This document shows positions 12,301-24,241 of a stretch of DNA of 64,000 bases, in pieces. The DNA is from Rostratula benghalensis (lineage: Eukaryota > Chordata > Aves > Charadriiformes > Rostratulidae). The notes under the pieces were generated by a model. The model was not told where the DNA came from, searched no databases, and saw only the letters and a program-made list of their open reading frames with translations. The stretch lies in contig VXAI01000038.1 of NCBI GenBank assembly GCA_013399305.1, positions 4,752,118 to 4,816,117 on the forward strand, read 5' to 3'. Each line of letters begins with the position of its first letter. Positions within the stretch are counted from its first letter, which is position 1. The translations under genes were made by a program, and so were the position numbers.

Positions 12301-14640
12301 GTGTCCTGACAAGTTGAAAGTGACAGAATACAGGTCCTGCTGTTGTTGCTGCCTTAATTACTCGGGGTTAGTAATGACTACATCACAACCCCATATGACT
12401 TTCTCAAAAATAAATCAAATTAGCGAAAGGAATAATTTAATTCCTTGACTTGATTCTGAAGATTTTTCTTCTCCTTCTACTCCAGGGGTGTGCTTGTGTG
12501 CAGTTTGATCCTAGCAACTCAGGTGCAGTTCAATATATTAGTAGCTGAACTGCTGCCATCTGAAAAAAGTATCCAACTCTGCTTGTTTTTTATGCTGTTG
12601 TCCTCTCAATTTATGTGCACATGTCAAGTTACGACTCAGTCCTGAGGCTAAATTTATTACAGCTCATAAAGCCCTGTGTTATATCCTAATTTCTTAGAGA
12701 TCTCCAATATTGAGGAGTGTACTGTTGCTGCTTATGTTATTTTACAGATTAGGAAATGTGTGGTGTAAGCAAAAGCTCATTGTAAGACATTTCCATTGAC
12801 TTAGACTCTTGTCAGGCATTTGAGGATCCTTTTCCAACCTGCCATCACCAATCACCCTCCTTGTTGGTAGAATGATGGAGAATGATTTATAGCTTATTTG
12901 TGATTTCATTGTTTCCAGGTAGTCTCTCTCAAGCAAATAAACATGGTGAGCTACAGCAAAGGCTTTGAGAGATTTGTGTGTGAAAGTGAAGAGGTGGCTT
13001 TATTCTCAGCTAAATGACAACCATTATATGCAGCTCAAATTGTTTCAGTGACCATGTCAAAAGGAAGTACCCACTTTGGCAAAGGGATTATTTCTGTAGT
13101 TGTAAAATAGTTAGATCCCTTTTTATACAGGAGTCTGTTGTTGGATTGAGAGAAAATACTGAACATGATATTGAGCAAAACGTGAGGCTGTTCTTTCAAC
13201 TATTTCAAACATTCAGTGAAAGATAAGAACACGTGGTATTACGTACATTTGTGGATAATGTGAAATGAAAATTTTCCACTTGAAGCATAGCTCGTAAGTG
13301 AGGACTGCTAGGCTTTTCCCTATTTCCCTATTATTAGTATCTGATAAAATTAGCCCTTTGATGTCAGGCTCTCCTACTCCTGTTTTTAATGGAATGACAA
13401 TATTATCTAAAAATTCACAGACTTTGGAATATAACCACAGATTCTTCAGCATGCAGATTTAACTCACATGCAGTGGTAGTCAAGATACCTGTTATAACTG
13501 TTGCTCACTCAAAGTGATTTTTAATATTAGAATCTTTGTCTGTATTCATATTTGAGAACAACTAATAGGCATATTAAAATTCAGAGCCTTTTCAAATCAG
13601 GCACCATATTAGTTATCAGGAATTATTTTCTAGTTAACACCATAGATGGGGATTATAAGGCGTAAGTTGGCTCTTCCATGTGCTTGCTGTGCTTTATTAA
13701 TTTTTTTTTTTTTAATCGGCATTTTAAAGAGCTAATGATGGTTCATGTTGCATAAATCATGTTGACATTTACTATTTCAATCTGTACTACTAGTCTTTCC
13801 AGTTGCCCTTATCAGCACATTTTATGGCAAGACACAAAAGGACTAAGATAATGATGTAACATTGTAACAGAGAAGTAGTGCAGATGTAAACTATGTTCAC
13901 AAAAGGTTATTGATTACCAATGTGTTTATCAGATATATATAGTCTAAACTTATACATGTAACTTCTTTAACTTACTTTGTAAACTTTGGCATTTGTGTCT
14001 CAGTTATGGCTGTGCAAAATATTGAACAGTAAACTTTATTGTCTCGTTGACATGTTCAATCAAAGGGTAGCGTATCTCTGAAGTGTAAGAATTTGAAGAG
14101 GTAAATCTCAGCGTTTACAGCTATTACAGACGGTATGTAAGAAAAAAATACTTAGACTTGCTGTTTCTTAAGTATTCTATGCATGCTTAAATCTATAACC
14201 ACAGGTATATTCTGAAACATACTTTTTTTAAATAGTTCACATCAAAACCAAATCATAGCCCAGAACAAAGCTTTATATATAAAAAGAAAGGTGAATTTCT
14301 TGTATTTACCTGAGATCCCCTCTGAAAGGAAAATACGAAAACCTCTAAAACTGTTAGTTTTCAGAAACAGACATCTGTGACCACTAGTACAATAGCTGGG
14401 CCTTAGAATTCTTGGACCACGTGCTTTGTTTTACCCTCATTTTTATGGATGTGTGGATAATCAAACCATTAATATTTGTTCACATATGGAAAATCACCAA
14501 GCACTTAAAAAACCTTTTACAATAGTATTTAGATTGGTGTCCACCATTATATTATAGTTTCAGAACTTTTATTCTTAACTTGCTTCGAGGTTCAGCCTTC
14601 CATTATCTTTTCCTGCACACTATCCTACTATCAGAGGATT
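9335..14640. other. Unique AT-rich non-coding DNA, no gene seen
   Basis: No gene is recognised in this 5.3-kb stretch. The longest frame is 95 codons (10486-10773) with no domain. An A-rich, low-complexity zone lies at about 11280-11500. A segment at 12030-12083 has splice-like borders (a pyrimidine-rich acceptor, GTGGTAAGTG donor) and one open frame, but such pairs are expected by chance and it is not called as an exon. Confidence 0.6.
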
Positions 14641-14744
14641 TGAGCAACCTGGTCTGGTGGGAGGTGTCCCTGCCCAGGGCAGGGGGGTTGGAACTCAATG
14701 GTCTTTAAGGTCCCTTCCAACTCTAACTGTTCTATGATTCTATT
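14641..14744 (+). mobile_element. CR1 LINE 3' tip (plus strand)
   Basis: About 100 bp of CR1 3' untranslated end, plus strand. It ends in ttctatgattctat (14730-14743), the octamer/nonamer-like tail that marks CR1 3' termini. The segment is the reverse complement equivalent of the first part of the element at 3103-3425, including the block reading TTTAAGGTCCCTTCCAACTC. It is strongly 5'-truncated with no coding part left. The good match to the usual CR1 tip suggests it is not among the oldest copies. Confidence 0.92.
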
Positions 14745-17700
14745 ATCTTGGTGTATATCATTAAATCTAATTAAGACTATTAAGTCCAAAACTTTTCCTA
14801 ACAATATATGTGGATTGTTTTCCTATAAGATGGATTCATAGCCTGAACTTAATACAGCTTTATCTTTTCAAAGTATTGGGGAGGCTTTTATGTACATATA
14901 ACATCCAGCATTCCATCAGGTCTAAATATTTTAAGTATCTTTTAAGAGGATAGAGGCGAAATCCTGGCCTCATTAAATTCACTGAAAGTAGAATTTAAGC
15001 CTGTGGAATCCCTTTTCTTTCCCATTCTCATATTTATGAAGTTACTGTCATGAAATCAGACCTACGTAAAGAAAGCATGTTATGACTGATGAGTATTAGA
15101 ATTTATGAATAAAATATTGAATCTTACTCTTCAGTTTGGCCAAATGCTTATTTTCTACCAGATGATCTCATGTCAAAATTGGTCAGTTGGTATAATAAAG
15201 ATATAATAAGGTACTGTTAGAAATACCTGAAAATTTCAGTTCTGAACAGGGCTGTAGGCTTCTTTCTTCCAATTTCACAACATAAATAATTTATGTTATC
15301 TAGGTGTGATGAATATTAAATGATCTGTGGAAGAAATCATATTAACAGACTTCTTTTATTATTAGAACGACTGCAGGGAATTATGGTCAGTCACTTGAGT
15401 GAAAGATGTGTAAGGCAAAATAATAAAATATGAAGATTGGATAATAAATCATTTCAATCAGGTTTGAAAGTAATAAACATACAGAAGCTAAAGAGCTAGC
15501 ACTTTGACTAATGGAGCTATGAATTTCCTACTCCTGGAGGGCTTTATTTTTCCTTCTGCTGGACACATACAATTGCGAACATCATGTTGTTCTATGAAAA
15601 TACATCTGTACATTGAGAAATACACCTACTTTATTTTTTACCCTTGGGCATTCACCTTGAATTGCAAAAGGATGTCAAATTGGAGTGCTTTCAGATTCTT
15701 GTGACAAAATTCTTTCTCTACCCAGTTATTTCCTTAAAGAAATAACGCAGTCAATGTTGTTTTAACTTGATGGCTACTGAGCAGATTTACTTTCCAAGGA
15801 AAGATAGCACTTCTGTCTGATATGTCCTAAGTAAAAGTTAACATTCTGGTTTTCCTCCTTGTCATGACAAATTCCTAGATCAGGATGAGACTGTTTTCAG
15901 AGCATGCTTAATCCTCTGATTCTACTCTTTTGATGTGCACTATATAAATATGGGATAATGCATAATTGAAATGATATGATTATTTGGCACACTAGTGGCA
16001 AACTTTAAAATCATTGGCATATAATATGCTCTGATCCATGTCTTTGAAAACCGTAGTACTTTATAGTATTTTAACTATAAAAGTGGTTAATGACAACTTT
16101 AGCCTGCTTTGTAACCACTTTAAAATCTATGACACAAAACGTTTACTAGGTTTAATTATTGTTATTAAATACTAAATGTACCTAAAACATCATTACTTTC
16201 ATATCTTTCCTTGGCTTGTGAGTTGCAATCTCTGCTTTGTGCCCTGTTATTTAACAGTGTCTCTATCGTCCTTCCACTCAAAGAATTATATTTTCTTTTT
16301 TTAATATTTTTTCCACAGCCTGAAGAAAATTCAAAATACAATGGGAAAATATTATTAGGATTGTCACTTTGAATCAAAATTTCCATTCCCCAAAAGCATT
16401 TTTAAGGTGAACCTTATTTTTGTTTTTCTTACTGAGCTCATATTTTCCACATAACACAGGAAAAGGGGTTGTGGGCTTGTTTTCCAGTTCAGAGTAGTAA
16501 TAGATTACAGGAAGCGGAAAGCTAAGTACCAAACTATTCTACACCAACTTAACCTATACTAATGGCAGGTCAAAAATGACAAATCCTACCAGATCAGTGA
16601 CCTTGAACAAGTAAGGTTTTACCCAAATCCCTGGAAAGTGCTTAAGGATGCCCTATGTTAGAACAAGGTGTTAATTGCCTGGCAATCATCGATGGGCTGA
16701 ACCTGCTTGTGAGCCTTAGTTTCTTTTAATTTTTGTTGTTGTTGTTTGGTTGTTTTTTGGTTTGTGGGTTTGTGGGTTTTTTGTGTGTTTTGGTTTTTTT
16801 TTTTTTTTTTTTTTTTTTTTGCGGGCGGAACAACATTGCCTACTAAAAACATGTTTCTTATGTGTTTTCATAAAAGGACTGACTTCTCGATCCAGTCAGG
16901 AGATCTAGTTCAGTGAGTTAAGCACATGTCTGGGACTGGAAGGGGGATATATTTACTAGGAACGATTTGCATTACAGTTCTAGAAAGAACTTATACTACT
17001 TTATGTCTCACTTTTTTCCAGTCTGAGAAACGGGCAGTTGTCCTTCTGTCCATCAATGCCCTCATATTACGTATGGCCTTTAGGAGTTGCATTTTAGGCA
17101 TGTGAATAGAGCCTAACCTTTCTGAATAATTATGGTGGGAGTATCATCACATATAAGGCAATTTCTGTCATTCACTTATTCTTGTATAAAGATGTATGAG
17201 ATCTCTAGTCATTCATAGCTCTACTTCCTTCATGATTTTTCTTACCTTTCTGTTTTTATTTACAGCCCAAATTGATTGTGATTTTTTCAGACAACTGCCT
17301 GTGGCTCTTTCACAAGTGACCTGCAATGTCTTATTATTATTAAGTCAATTCATTGTATAGCAGCCAAGTATAATTTATGTTTACATCTCAAGAAAATACA
17401 AGACTTGTTACCCCAGAAGAACCAAAACTCCAAAAATAGACATGTTTTTGTGTTTCACCAATAGAAGACAGTAAGTGTATGATTTTAAATAATCGTTTCA
17501 TATGCTTTTGATCTTTCATTAGTCATTATCTTTGTGTGCTTTGTATTAACAACTACAAGAAAGACATAATTTATGTGTAGCAGCTGCTTCCTTTTACTAG
17601 ATAGAATATTTGAGACATCACATCTAATAATGTTCCTATCGGCTAAGGTGTAAATTACCATTTCCTGCATCTGGGAGGTAGAATTCAATAGATACTCAAG

Positions 17701-20516
17701 TACAAGCCAGGTAAAAATTCCTGACCAATACTGAAAACATTAACTGATACCTAAAAGAGAAGTAGTAGCTCTTCCTAGAAAGTGTTAGAGACTAAAAGTG
17801 GAGGAGTGTCATTTGATGGAGAGAAAGAAAGGGTGGATAGACAGACATAATGACAGAACTGAAATATGGGTTGTATTTGGTATTTTATCATGTTTGTTCT
17901 CATTTATCATATTGGTTTTCTTTTAAAAAAGAAATACTATGATAAACTGAATAACTGAAAGATTGTGCAAGCCCATTATCTCTAAATGTGTCTGGGGTGA
18001 GCAGTCACCCTCATGTAATTCCATAGCAAGCAGCCTCAAGGTGCATGTTCTGAAGAGAACAGGACATGCCTCTTAGAAAAGTCTGAATCAGTTAAACGCT
18101 ATTTAACAAGTCTCTCTTGGACAACAAAACCTAGTGTCGCTCTGGTATGCTCTGGTACTCCTGTTGAAGAAGAGAGATCACTTTAGAGCTGGAAAAGTAG
18201 CTGGTGGGCACTATACACTAAAAGGTCAACTGCCGCTTGTTTGAGGCCTTAACAACCAAACAGGATAAAACTTCAGACTTTACAAGCTTTATGGGTTACC
18301 ATAGCAAGAGGAGAGAACTCCAGTGCTACTGGTTTTGCACTTCGGGAAAGAGGAAGCTGATTATTGACTGTTGTATTCTTTTACCTTCCTTGGGCACTTT
18401 CTCCTTTTGTTCAAGTAGTACTTTGTTAAGCTATTTTAGAGTACAGCAGTGTAGCTAACTGAACTTAATTTGGGGTATATTTTTCAATTGAGCATTCATT
18501 TTTGCTCCTCAGAATTGAACTTTGCATTTTTTGCTTCCAGTTGGAAGAAGGGTGTGCTGAAAAGAAATCTAAATCCTTTCATTGCATTCTCTTGACAGCA
18601 TCCACCAGTAAAAAGTTTGGGGTTTATAGCCTACCATAAAAAGGTTTATACTTTTTTCCTTTTCCCCACTGAACTTTTCTGTCTACTCTTAAGACATGCT
18701 TGTTCTTCCTCCTGGTTTGTTAACAGGTCTATACTAGGTCTAACAGCTGACATCCCTGACTTGCCTTCCGTGTTAAGTTTGTACAGTAATTTCCCAGCAG
18801 GGACCAAAGGAGAAATGAGACAACCCAATCTTAGTCTTGTAAGGTTGTGCCACATGAGTCAGAATTAATTGTGGCTGATGACTGCTTTAAAGGAAACTGT
18901 ATAAAATGTAAATGCACTGTGAACTGAATGAAATGGAGAACAGCAACAAAATGGCTTCAGGTGGGGCTGGAAGTCTGTAGAGGGAGTTTTGTCTGAGTCA
19001 TTCCAGCTCCATACTAGGTAGATGGCTAATATGTTTTGTGACCTTGTCTCTGTTCACCTTTTGCAAATGAATACCTTTCTCAGGTATCTCTTAAGCTGTT
19101 CTTACAATATTGCTTGTTTCTATTTCTTTTTAAAAACCCATTAAGAAGTTATTTTTCTTTTTTTAAGCCTTATTCCATTTCCTCTCTTAAACCAGTGTTC
19201 TGTTCCAGGAGCTGTTCGCAATTTTTACCTTTGCTTTTATCTTCTTGGGTCATTTTTTGTGCATTTAATTTATAGTTTTCACTTTTCCTGTCAAATCACA
19301 GTTCTCTAGTAGCATTCACCCACTGAGTGAATGCTGAATACAAGGCCTTTTCTGTAAGAATGGAAATAATGTAACCTTTTTCATAACTAATCATGTAATT
19401 TTGAGGAAATGAAATTATCCTCTGCATAACATAACATATGACACATGAACTACTTCTATAATGCCATCTTTTCCCTTTGCCAGAGAAGTAGTTTTTAGAA
19501 CTTGAGAAATCACTGGTACTGAAGCATCTAAGTATTTCATTACAGAACCCCATAGCAGTCAGAAACACACACTGTTCTACTTTGATTAAGGGGATCCATT
19601 TAAAATGCCACAGTATGCCAGTATTCTATTTCCCTGTAGTCTCCTTCATCAATAATCATCTATTTCCTTGGGATTCATAACAGAGTAACTGCGGATCCAA
19701 CTTCTCAGTGAGACAAAGTTAGCTCTTCTGGCGCTTGATTCTTTCCCTCTGGTGACAGCAAGATTCAGTAACTACAGGATCAAGCATTTACAGAGGGAAT
19801 CTACCAATTTCTTGTCTAGTGAGCTGAGTATGTAAAATTAGTATTTGCTTTCACATACTTCATGTTTGCAGGACATGTTGAAATGCTAGAAAGAATAATT
19901 TTCTCAAAATAAATGGATCCTAAGTTAATGTCTTTAGCCTATATACATGTACAAAACACGTATATTTCTTTAAGCAAATATACTTTATATATATATACTC
20001 TAACCAATACCCCATAGCCTTGTCTTAGAGGAATATAGATGAAAACCAGCAATCCATAAAGGGTTGTTCTACATGACAGAAATAAAGTGTCTAGTTCATG
20101 AATGCATCATTAAGATACTGTTGCAAAATTTCTTATGAAAAACTGAAGTTAATCAGATATTTGACTATTTTTAAATGTAAAAGAAAAAGTGTGAGGTTTT
20201 TTTAAGTTCCATCTGTGGGTTTTTTTAATATTTTCTAGCTATATCATGCTAATGAATATATAGAAAAAAGAAGTAATTACATCACTGTCCCAAGAGTCTT
20301 GGAGGACATCACACAAGATAAAGGCAAAAAAATAGACAAACAGAAAACCACATAAACACAGCAATTTAGTCACTGCAGTCCAGGTTGGCTATTCTCTTAG
20401 TATTTATCCATTAGCAAGACATACCAACAAACCATCTATATTTTGGTTTCTGGCTACAAATTCATGTGATCTTTTCATGTGTAATGAAAGTTTCCTATTC
20501 AGAACTACTAGGTGGA
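14745..20516. other. Unique AT-rich non-coding DNA, no gene seen
   Basis: No gene is recognised. Frames up to 90 codons (19296-19568, minus) lack domains. A T/G-rich simple stretch ends in the 27-T run at 16794-16820. A good splice-acceptor-like sequence ends at 17267 with a short open frame after it, but no partner donor or protein family was found. Confidence 0.6.
16722..16820. repeat. T/G-rich low-complexity tract ending in 27 T
   Basis: GTT and GGTTT-type repeats run into an uninterrupted run of 27 T (16794-16820). Read on the minus strand this is a long poly-A followed by a decaying A/C-rich tail, the shape left behind a retroposed transcript. However, the DNA next to the A run on that strand shows no recognisable gene body. 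It is called low-complexity sequence. Confidence 0.85.
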
Positions 20517-20536
20517 GACTCCAAAGCTTTGGAGTC
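20517..20536. repeat. Perfect 20-bp palindrome
   Basis: GACTCCAAAG is followed directly by its reverse complement CTTTGGAGTC, with no spacer. It is not part of any repeat family I recognise, and no function is assigned. Confidence 0.9.
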
Positions 20537-20829
20537 ACATTGGAGAACTTCTGAAGCTGCTGTCCTATATTTCTGAGTGGAGTAACACCTACACACACCG
20601 GCATCATGTTCTACTGTCAGAACATACTATAACAGTGTCATTTTTAGTGTTATTTTTGCTTCACTTAATACCAAGGAATGTACTTGTGTTCATTAGTTTT
20701 ACATTTAAAACCCAAACAGGCTACTTGGGGGTGATGATTTCATAGGCTGTCTGAGCCATCTGTTTCAATACTTTGCAATCCCAGCTGTCTTCCCTGTCCA
20801 ACTAGAGACCTTTGTTTTTCATCTTACCC

Positions 20830-21345
20830 TGTGTTGACAGGCAAATCAGCTTATTTTCTTCTTCTTTTCAGGTATTTGATGTGTATCTGAGGTTTTATAC
20901 TGCACCTCTTCTCCCTAGATTAAACAAATCTTGTTCCTTCAAACAATTCTTACATCTTGTGTTTGCAGGTTACTTACTACTCTTGGTGGATTTCTTGTAT
21001 TTTCTCCAGTTGGTCCACCTATTGCTTAAGTTTGACACGGTCTGCAGCTGAGATCTTACAAGTACCACATGTGGTGAATGGATTACTTTGCTTTTCCCAT
21101 GTCGTATGATGTTTGCCTTTCTGTCAGAAGGGCAATGTTCTTGACTTTCTTCTTTTTTGTGACAAAATACCTGTTTTGAAGAACTTGCCTGTTGACAATT
21201 AGAGAATTTGCATTTATCTATACCACATTGCTTCCAAAAATATCATAATTTATTCTAATCCTGTGTTCAGATGTGTTTTTCACCCTTCAAAGTGGTGTTG
21301 TCTGCGAACTTACTAAATATATGATTCATCGTTCAGGTTGGCATC
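20830..21345 (-). mobile_element. Ancient diverged CR1/L3-like fragment (minus strand)
   Basis: Read on the minus strand, the order of short blocks follows the C-terminal ORF2 region of old amniote CR1-type LINEs, but it is heavily mutated and full of indels. Clearest is 21255-21325: the plus strand reads attctaatcctgtg, then caaagtg, then tctgcgaacttact, the antisense form of a conserved ORF2 segment. The stretch 20870-21020 holds the equivalent of the block downstream of it in the element. The same blocks occur better preserved in the copy at 43254-44149. No frame is open. The call is based on pattern order and could be wrong at the edges. Confidence 0.55.
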
Positions 21346-24030
21346 ATATCTTGAGGCTGCAGAAAACAGCTCTGGCTCAAAGTCACCTCATCTGCAAGTG
21401 AACGGTCCAATTTTATACGTGCCTAAGTGCAATGGTAGTGAAAATCATTAATGGAATGTAATAACAATCCTCAAGTGATCAGGTATTTGTGGGATAATGC
21501 TCATAAAGACTGATGATAGAATGACAATAATAGGGGTTTTTTGTTTATTTTTGTTAATGACACGTACTTCTATATTTGGTAAGTTTACCACTAACACATT
21601 TGTGAGAGTCATATTAAACAGATGTAAATAAAGATTACATTAATAGTAGCCCAGCAATAACAAGATTGACTTAAACTTGTGCATCATCACGTAGGGAATA
21701 CTGTGCGCACAGTGGTAGAAAAATGAGTGCTACAGTAGGTCATTCAGCTGCCTGATGTATTTGGAACAATGTTATACTTAAGAGTAAAGTTTCAGAGGTC
21801 TCTTAAAAGTACTTATCCTTAATTCATAAACATAGATCTTTTGGAAGTAAACCCAGTAAAAGGTGTTCTACTAAACTATCCAGTTTGCAAAGCTATTTTA
21901 AAATCATTCACTAGATGCTCATAATAATAATCATATGTTGTTATTGTAAGTATTGCATTGCCATTCTTTATGGGTTTTCTAATTCACCTGCAGTTGTTCT
22001 GTAAATTATTTGGATTTGATTCACCTACAGCACCAGCTGCAATGGGATTCTGCTCCTTCTTGGAGCTTGGGAGATACCAGCATCTATTTGACAATAAACA
22101 AGCAAACAATGATATGATGGAGTAGTTATTCCAAGTCCCAGGCAAAAGAATGAAAGAAAAGTGTGATGGTGCTAGAAAGAAGCATGTTGCACATGTAAAT
22201 TTGAGAGGACTTCTTAGCAGCCTGCAGTAAATGACAGCTTGAAATTTATTGTGGTCATGGACTATGATTTCTAGACTTACCTATTTGGCTTATAAAATAA
22301 TATAAGATAAAAGAAGTTTATATTGAATTGTACAGATCAATAGATAGATAGCTGTTATAAAGTATAGAAGACAGCTCTTTTATAGACAGCTGAAATCACA
22401 AAAAATGAACTTGTTTCATGTTAACTAGTCATTTACAGGTAACAACTTAATTACAACCAAAAGTAAATGATTACACTGCATCTGAATCTACAGTGGACAA
22501 ATAAAAAGCTTTTGCTTTTTTCGACTCTGGTTAAATATTACCTACATATGCCTAAGTGTATAGAATCTGTCCACTCATATTATGAACTTGTTGAAGAACA
22601 GCATTTTGAACTGAAAAAAAAAGCAACTGTCCTGCTCTTATGCTACTCTGGGCACAGTCTATTTGTTCAGCCATGTTCCTCTTCACCTCTTTAAACTTTA
22701 GAATATTTGAATGTTATTAAATACTGAAAACTCTTGCTGTTATCCCATATGTTGAAATTAGGACCACCCATACATAAATCTGTTCAAACTTCTCTTAAAG
22801 GATTATGAATATCTGAAACTGCATCCTGTGAATAAAAGTGTAATGGGAAGCAAAAGAACAATTGACAATTGGTGAAAAGATTTATTTGGAAGTAACAAAT
22901 TTCTCTACAAATTCAAATGCAGATATATTTTTTTTTCCCTTCTGAGAATCTCAGATACAGAGGCAGATACAGATTCAGCTATAAACATGGGCATACGTAC
23001 AGGGATGTCAGTTGGATTTTGAACTGTTAGCAAAGAAATTACAGTTTTTCTTAGTCTCGTCTGGAAGACTTCCTTGTCAACAGAGAAAAGCTTTCTGAAT
23101 GTTTACCAGGGCTGATGATTTCACTCTCCCAGACCTGATACAAATGAAACCATTGCATAGTGTAAACACCTTTATCTGCAAAGCATCCTAAGGATCACGT
23201 CATGTATTTCACAAGAATTAGCTGAGCTCCAAGTCATGCAGCAAGTGTAAAACCCTGTGCATCAAATAGGTCTGTATCAGCTTCAGAAATACCTGACAAA
23301 TGCAATAAATTACTGGTGATGGTTTCATGGAACATAAATTGAATAACCATATACTTTACTTAGCTGTAGCGCTTCACTCTCAATTTACAGTTGTCCATTT
23401 ATTGTATCTTCACTCATTTATGGCTCTTTGGTACTACAGAGGTAAACACAAAACAGTGAGTAAACTACCATTTCAGTTTAATGTTCTTGTAAAGGGATAG
23501 AAGGGAACAAATCCAGGCATAGTAGCAATGTAGCATTTCCTGCTACATGTTGATTAAGTTTATGGTAACTCTTTCATCAGTGAACCATAATATCATTACG
23601 TTAGTCCATTACTTCCATGGAATCTGCTTTTCTGAGTGTATAATGTCTAGGAACAAAATTAATCCCTTTGGAAAGCATCAGGGATGAACATGGGCCTGCT
23701 GACAATTCTCTTAGGTCTCAAGTATCCATAGTTTCAGTGTAAATTAAGCAGGGTTTTCATTTATACAACCAGGAAAACAATATATGTGTTGTGTTAAATT
23801 TTTATTTTCCTAAGAGCATTCAGGTTGCAGAGCTTTTCATGAGGCTTCAAGCAAGTTCTGTGTTCTCTCTGTAAAGTTCTTGTTTTCTCTCTTTTTTGGT
23901 TCTAATCTCGACTCTCTGTGAGGAAAAAAGAGGAGCACAGCTTATACTTAGAGGAATGAATGAAAGGAGTGGAAAATAGCTGCAAGTAAACAGCTTGGGT
24001 TTTGCAGTTGTGCTGGAATGGAATATAAAC
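21346..24030. other. Unique AT-rich non-coding DNA, no gene seen
   Basis: No gene or repeat family is recognised. Open frames are short (up to 75 codons, 22467-22694) and unremarkable. The stretch is cut on the right by the run of N at 24031. Confidence 0.6.
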
Positions 24031-24091
24031 NNNNNNNNNNNNNNNNNNNNNNNNNNNNNNNNNNNNNNNNNNNNNNNNNNNNNNNNNNNNN
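24031..24091. other. Assembly gap (61 N)
   Basis: A run of 61 undetermined bases abuts a pentamer microsatellite. The gap most likely marks where the assembly could not resolve that microsatellite, so the true length of both is unknown. Confidence 0.98.
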
Positions 24092-24195
24092 ATTACATTA
24101 TATTACATTACATTACATTACATTACATTACATTACATTATATTACATTACATTACATTACATTACATTACATTATATTATATTATATTATATTT
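24092..24195. repeat. (ATTAC)n pentamer microsatellite
   Basis: About 20 tandem copies of ATTAC, with some units turned to ATTAT, fill this stretch and decay into TATTA units at the right. The left edge is lost in the adjacent gap. The array is placed exactly where the terminal repeat tail of the neighbouring CR1 tip would be expected, so it may have grown from that tail. It creates a meaningless periodic open frame. Confidence 0.95.
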
Positions 24196-24241
24196 AAATG
24201 GTTAAAGTTGGGAGGAACGTAAAGATCATTGAGTTCCAGCA
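24196..24241 (-). mobile_element. CR1 LINE 3' tip (minus strand), very short
   Basis: About 46 bp on the plus strand reads as the inverse of the CR1 3' end: aatggttaaagttgggagga, followed by gtaaagatcattgagttcca. It lines up closely with the left end of the element at 3103-3425 and with the inverse of 14690-14730. Everything upstream in the element is missing, making this one of the shortest kinds of truncated CR1 insertion. Its terminal tail appears replaced by the ATTAC array. Confidence 0.8.

Noticed and set aside
16794..16820. Possible poly-A tail of a processed retrocopy on the minus strand
   Set aside because: The sequence preceding the A run on that strand shows no gene-like content; a T/G-rich simple repeat explains it better.
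17268..17330. Strong acceptor-like sequence followed by an open frame of about 17 codons
   Set aside because: No donor or downstream gene signal and no recognisable peptide. Probably a chance pyrimidine tract.
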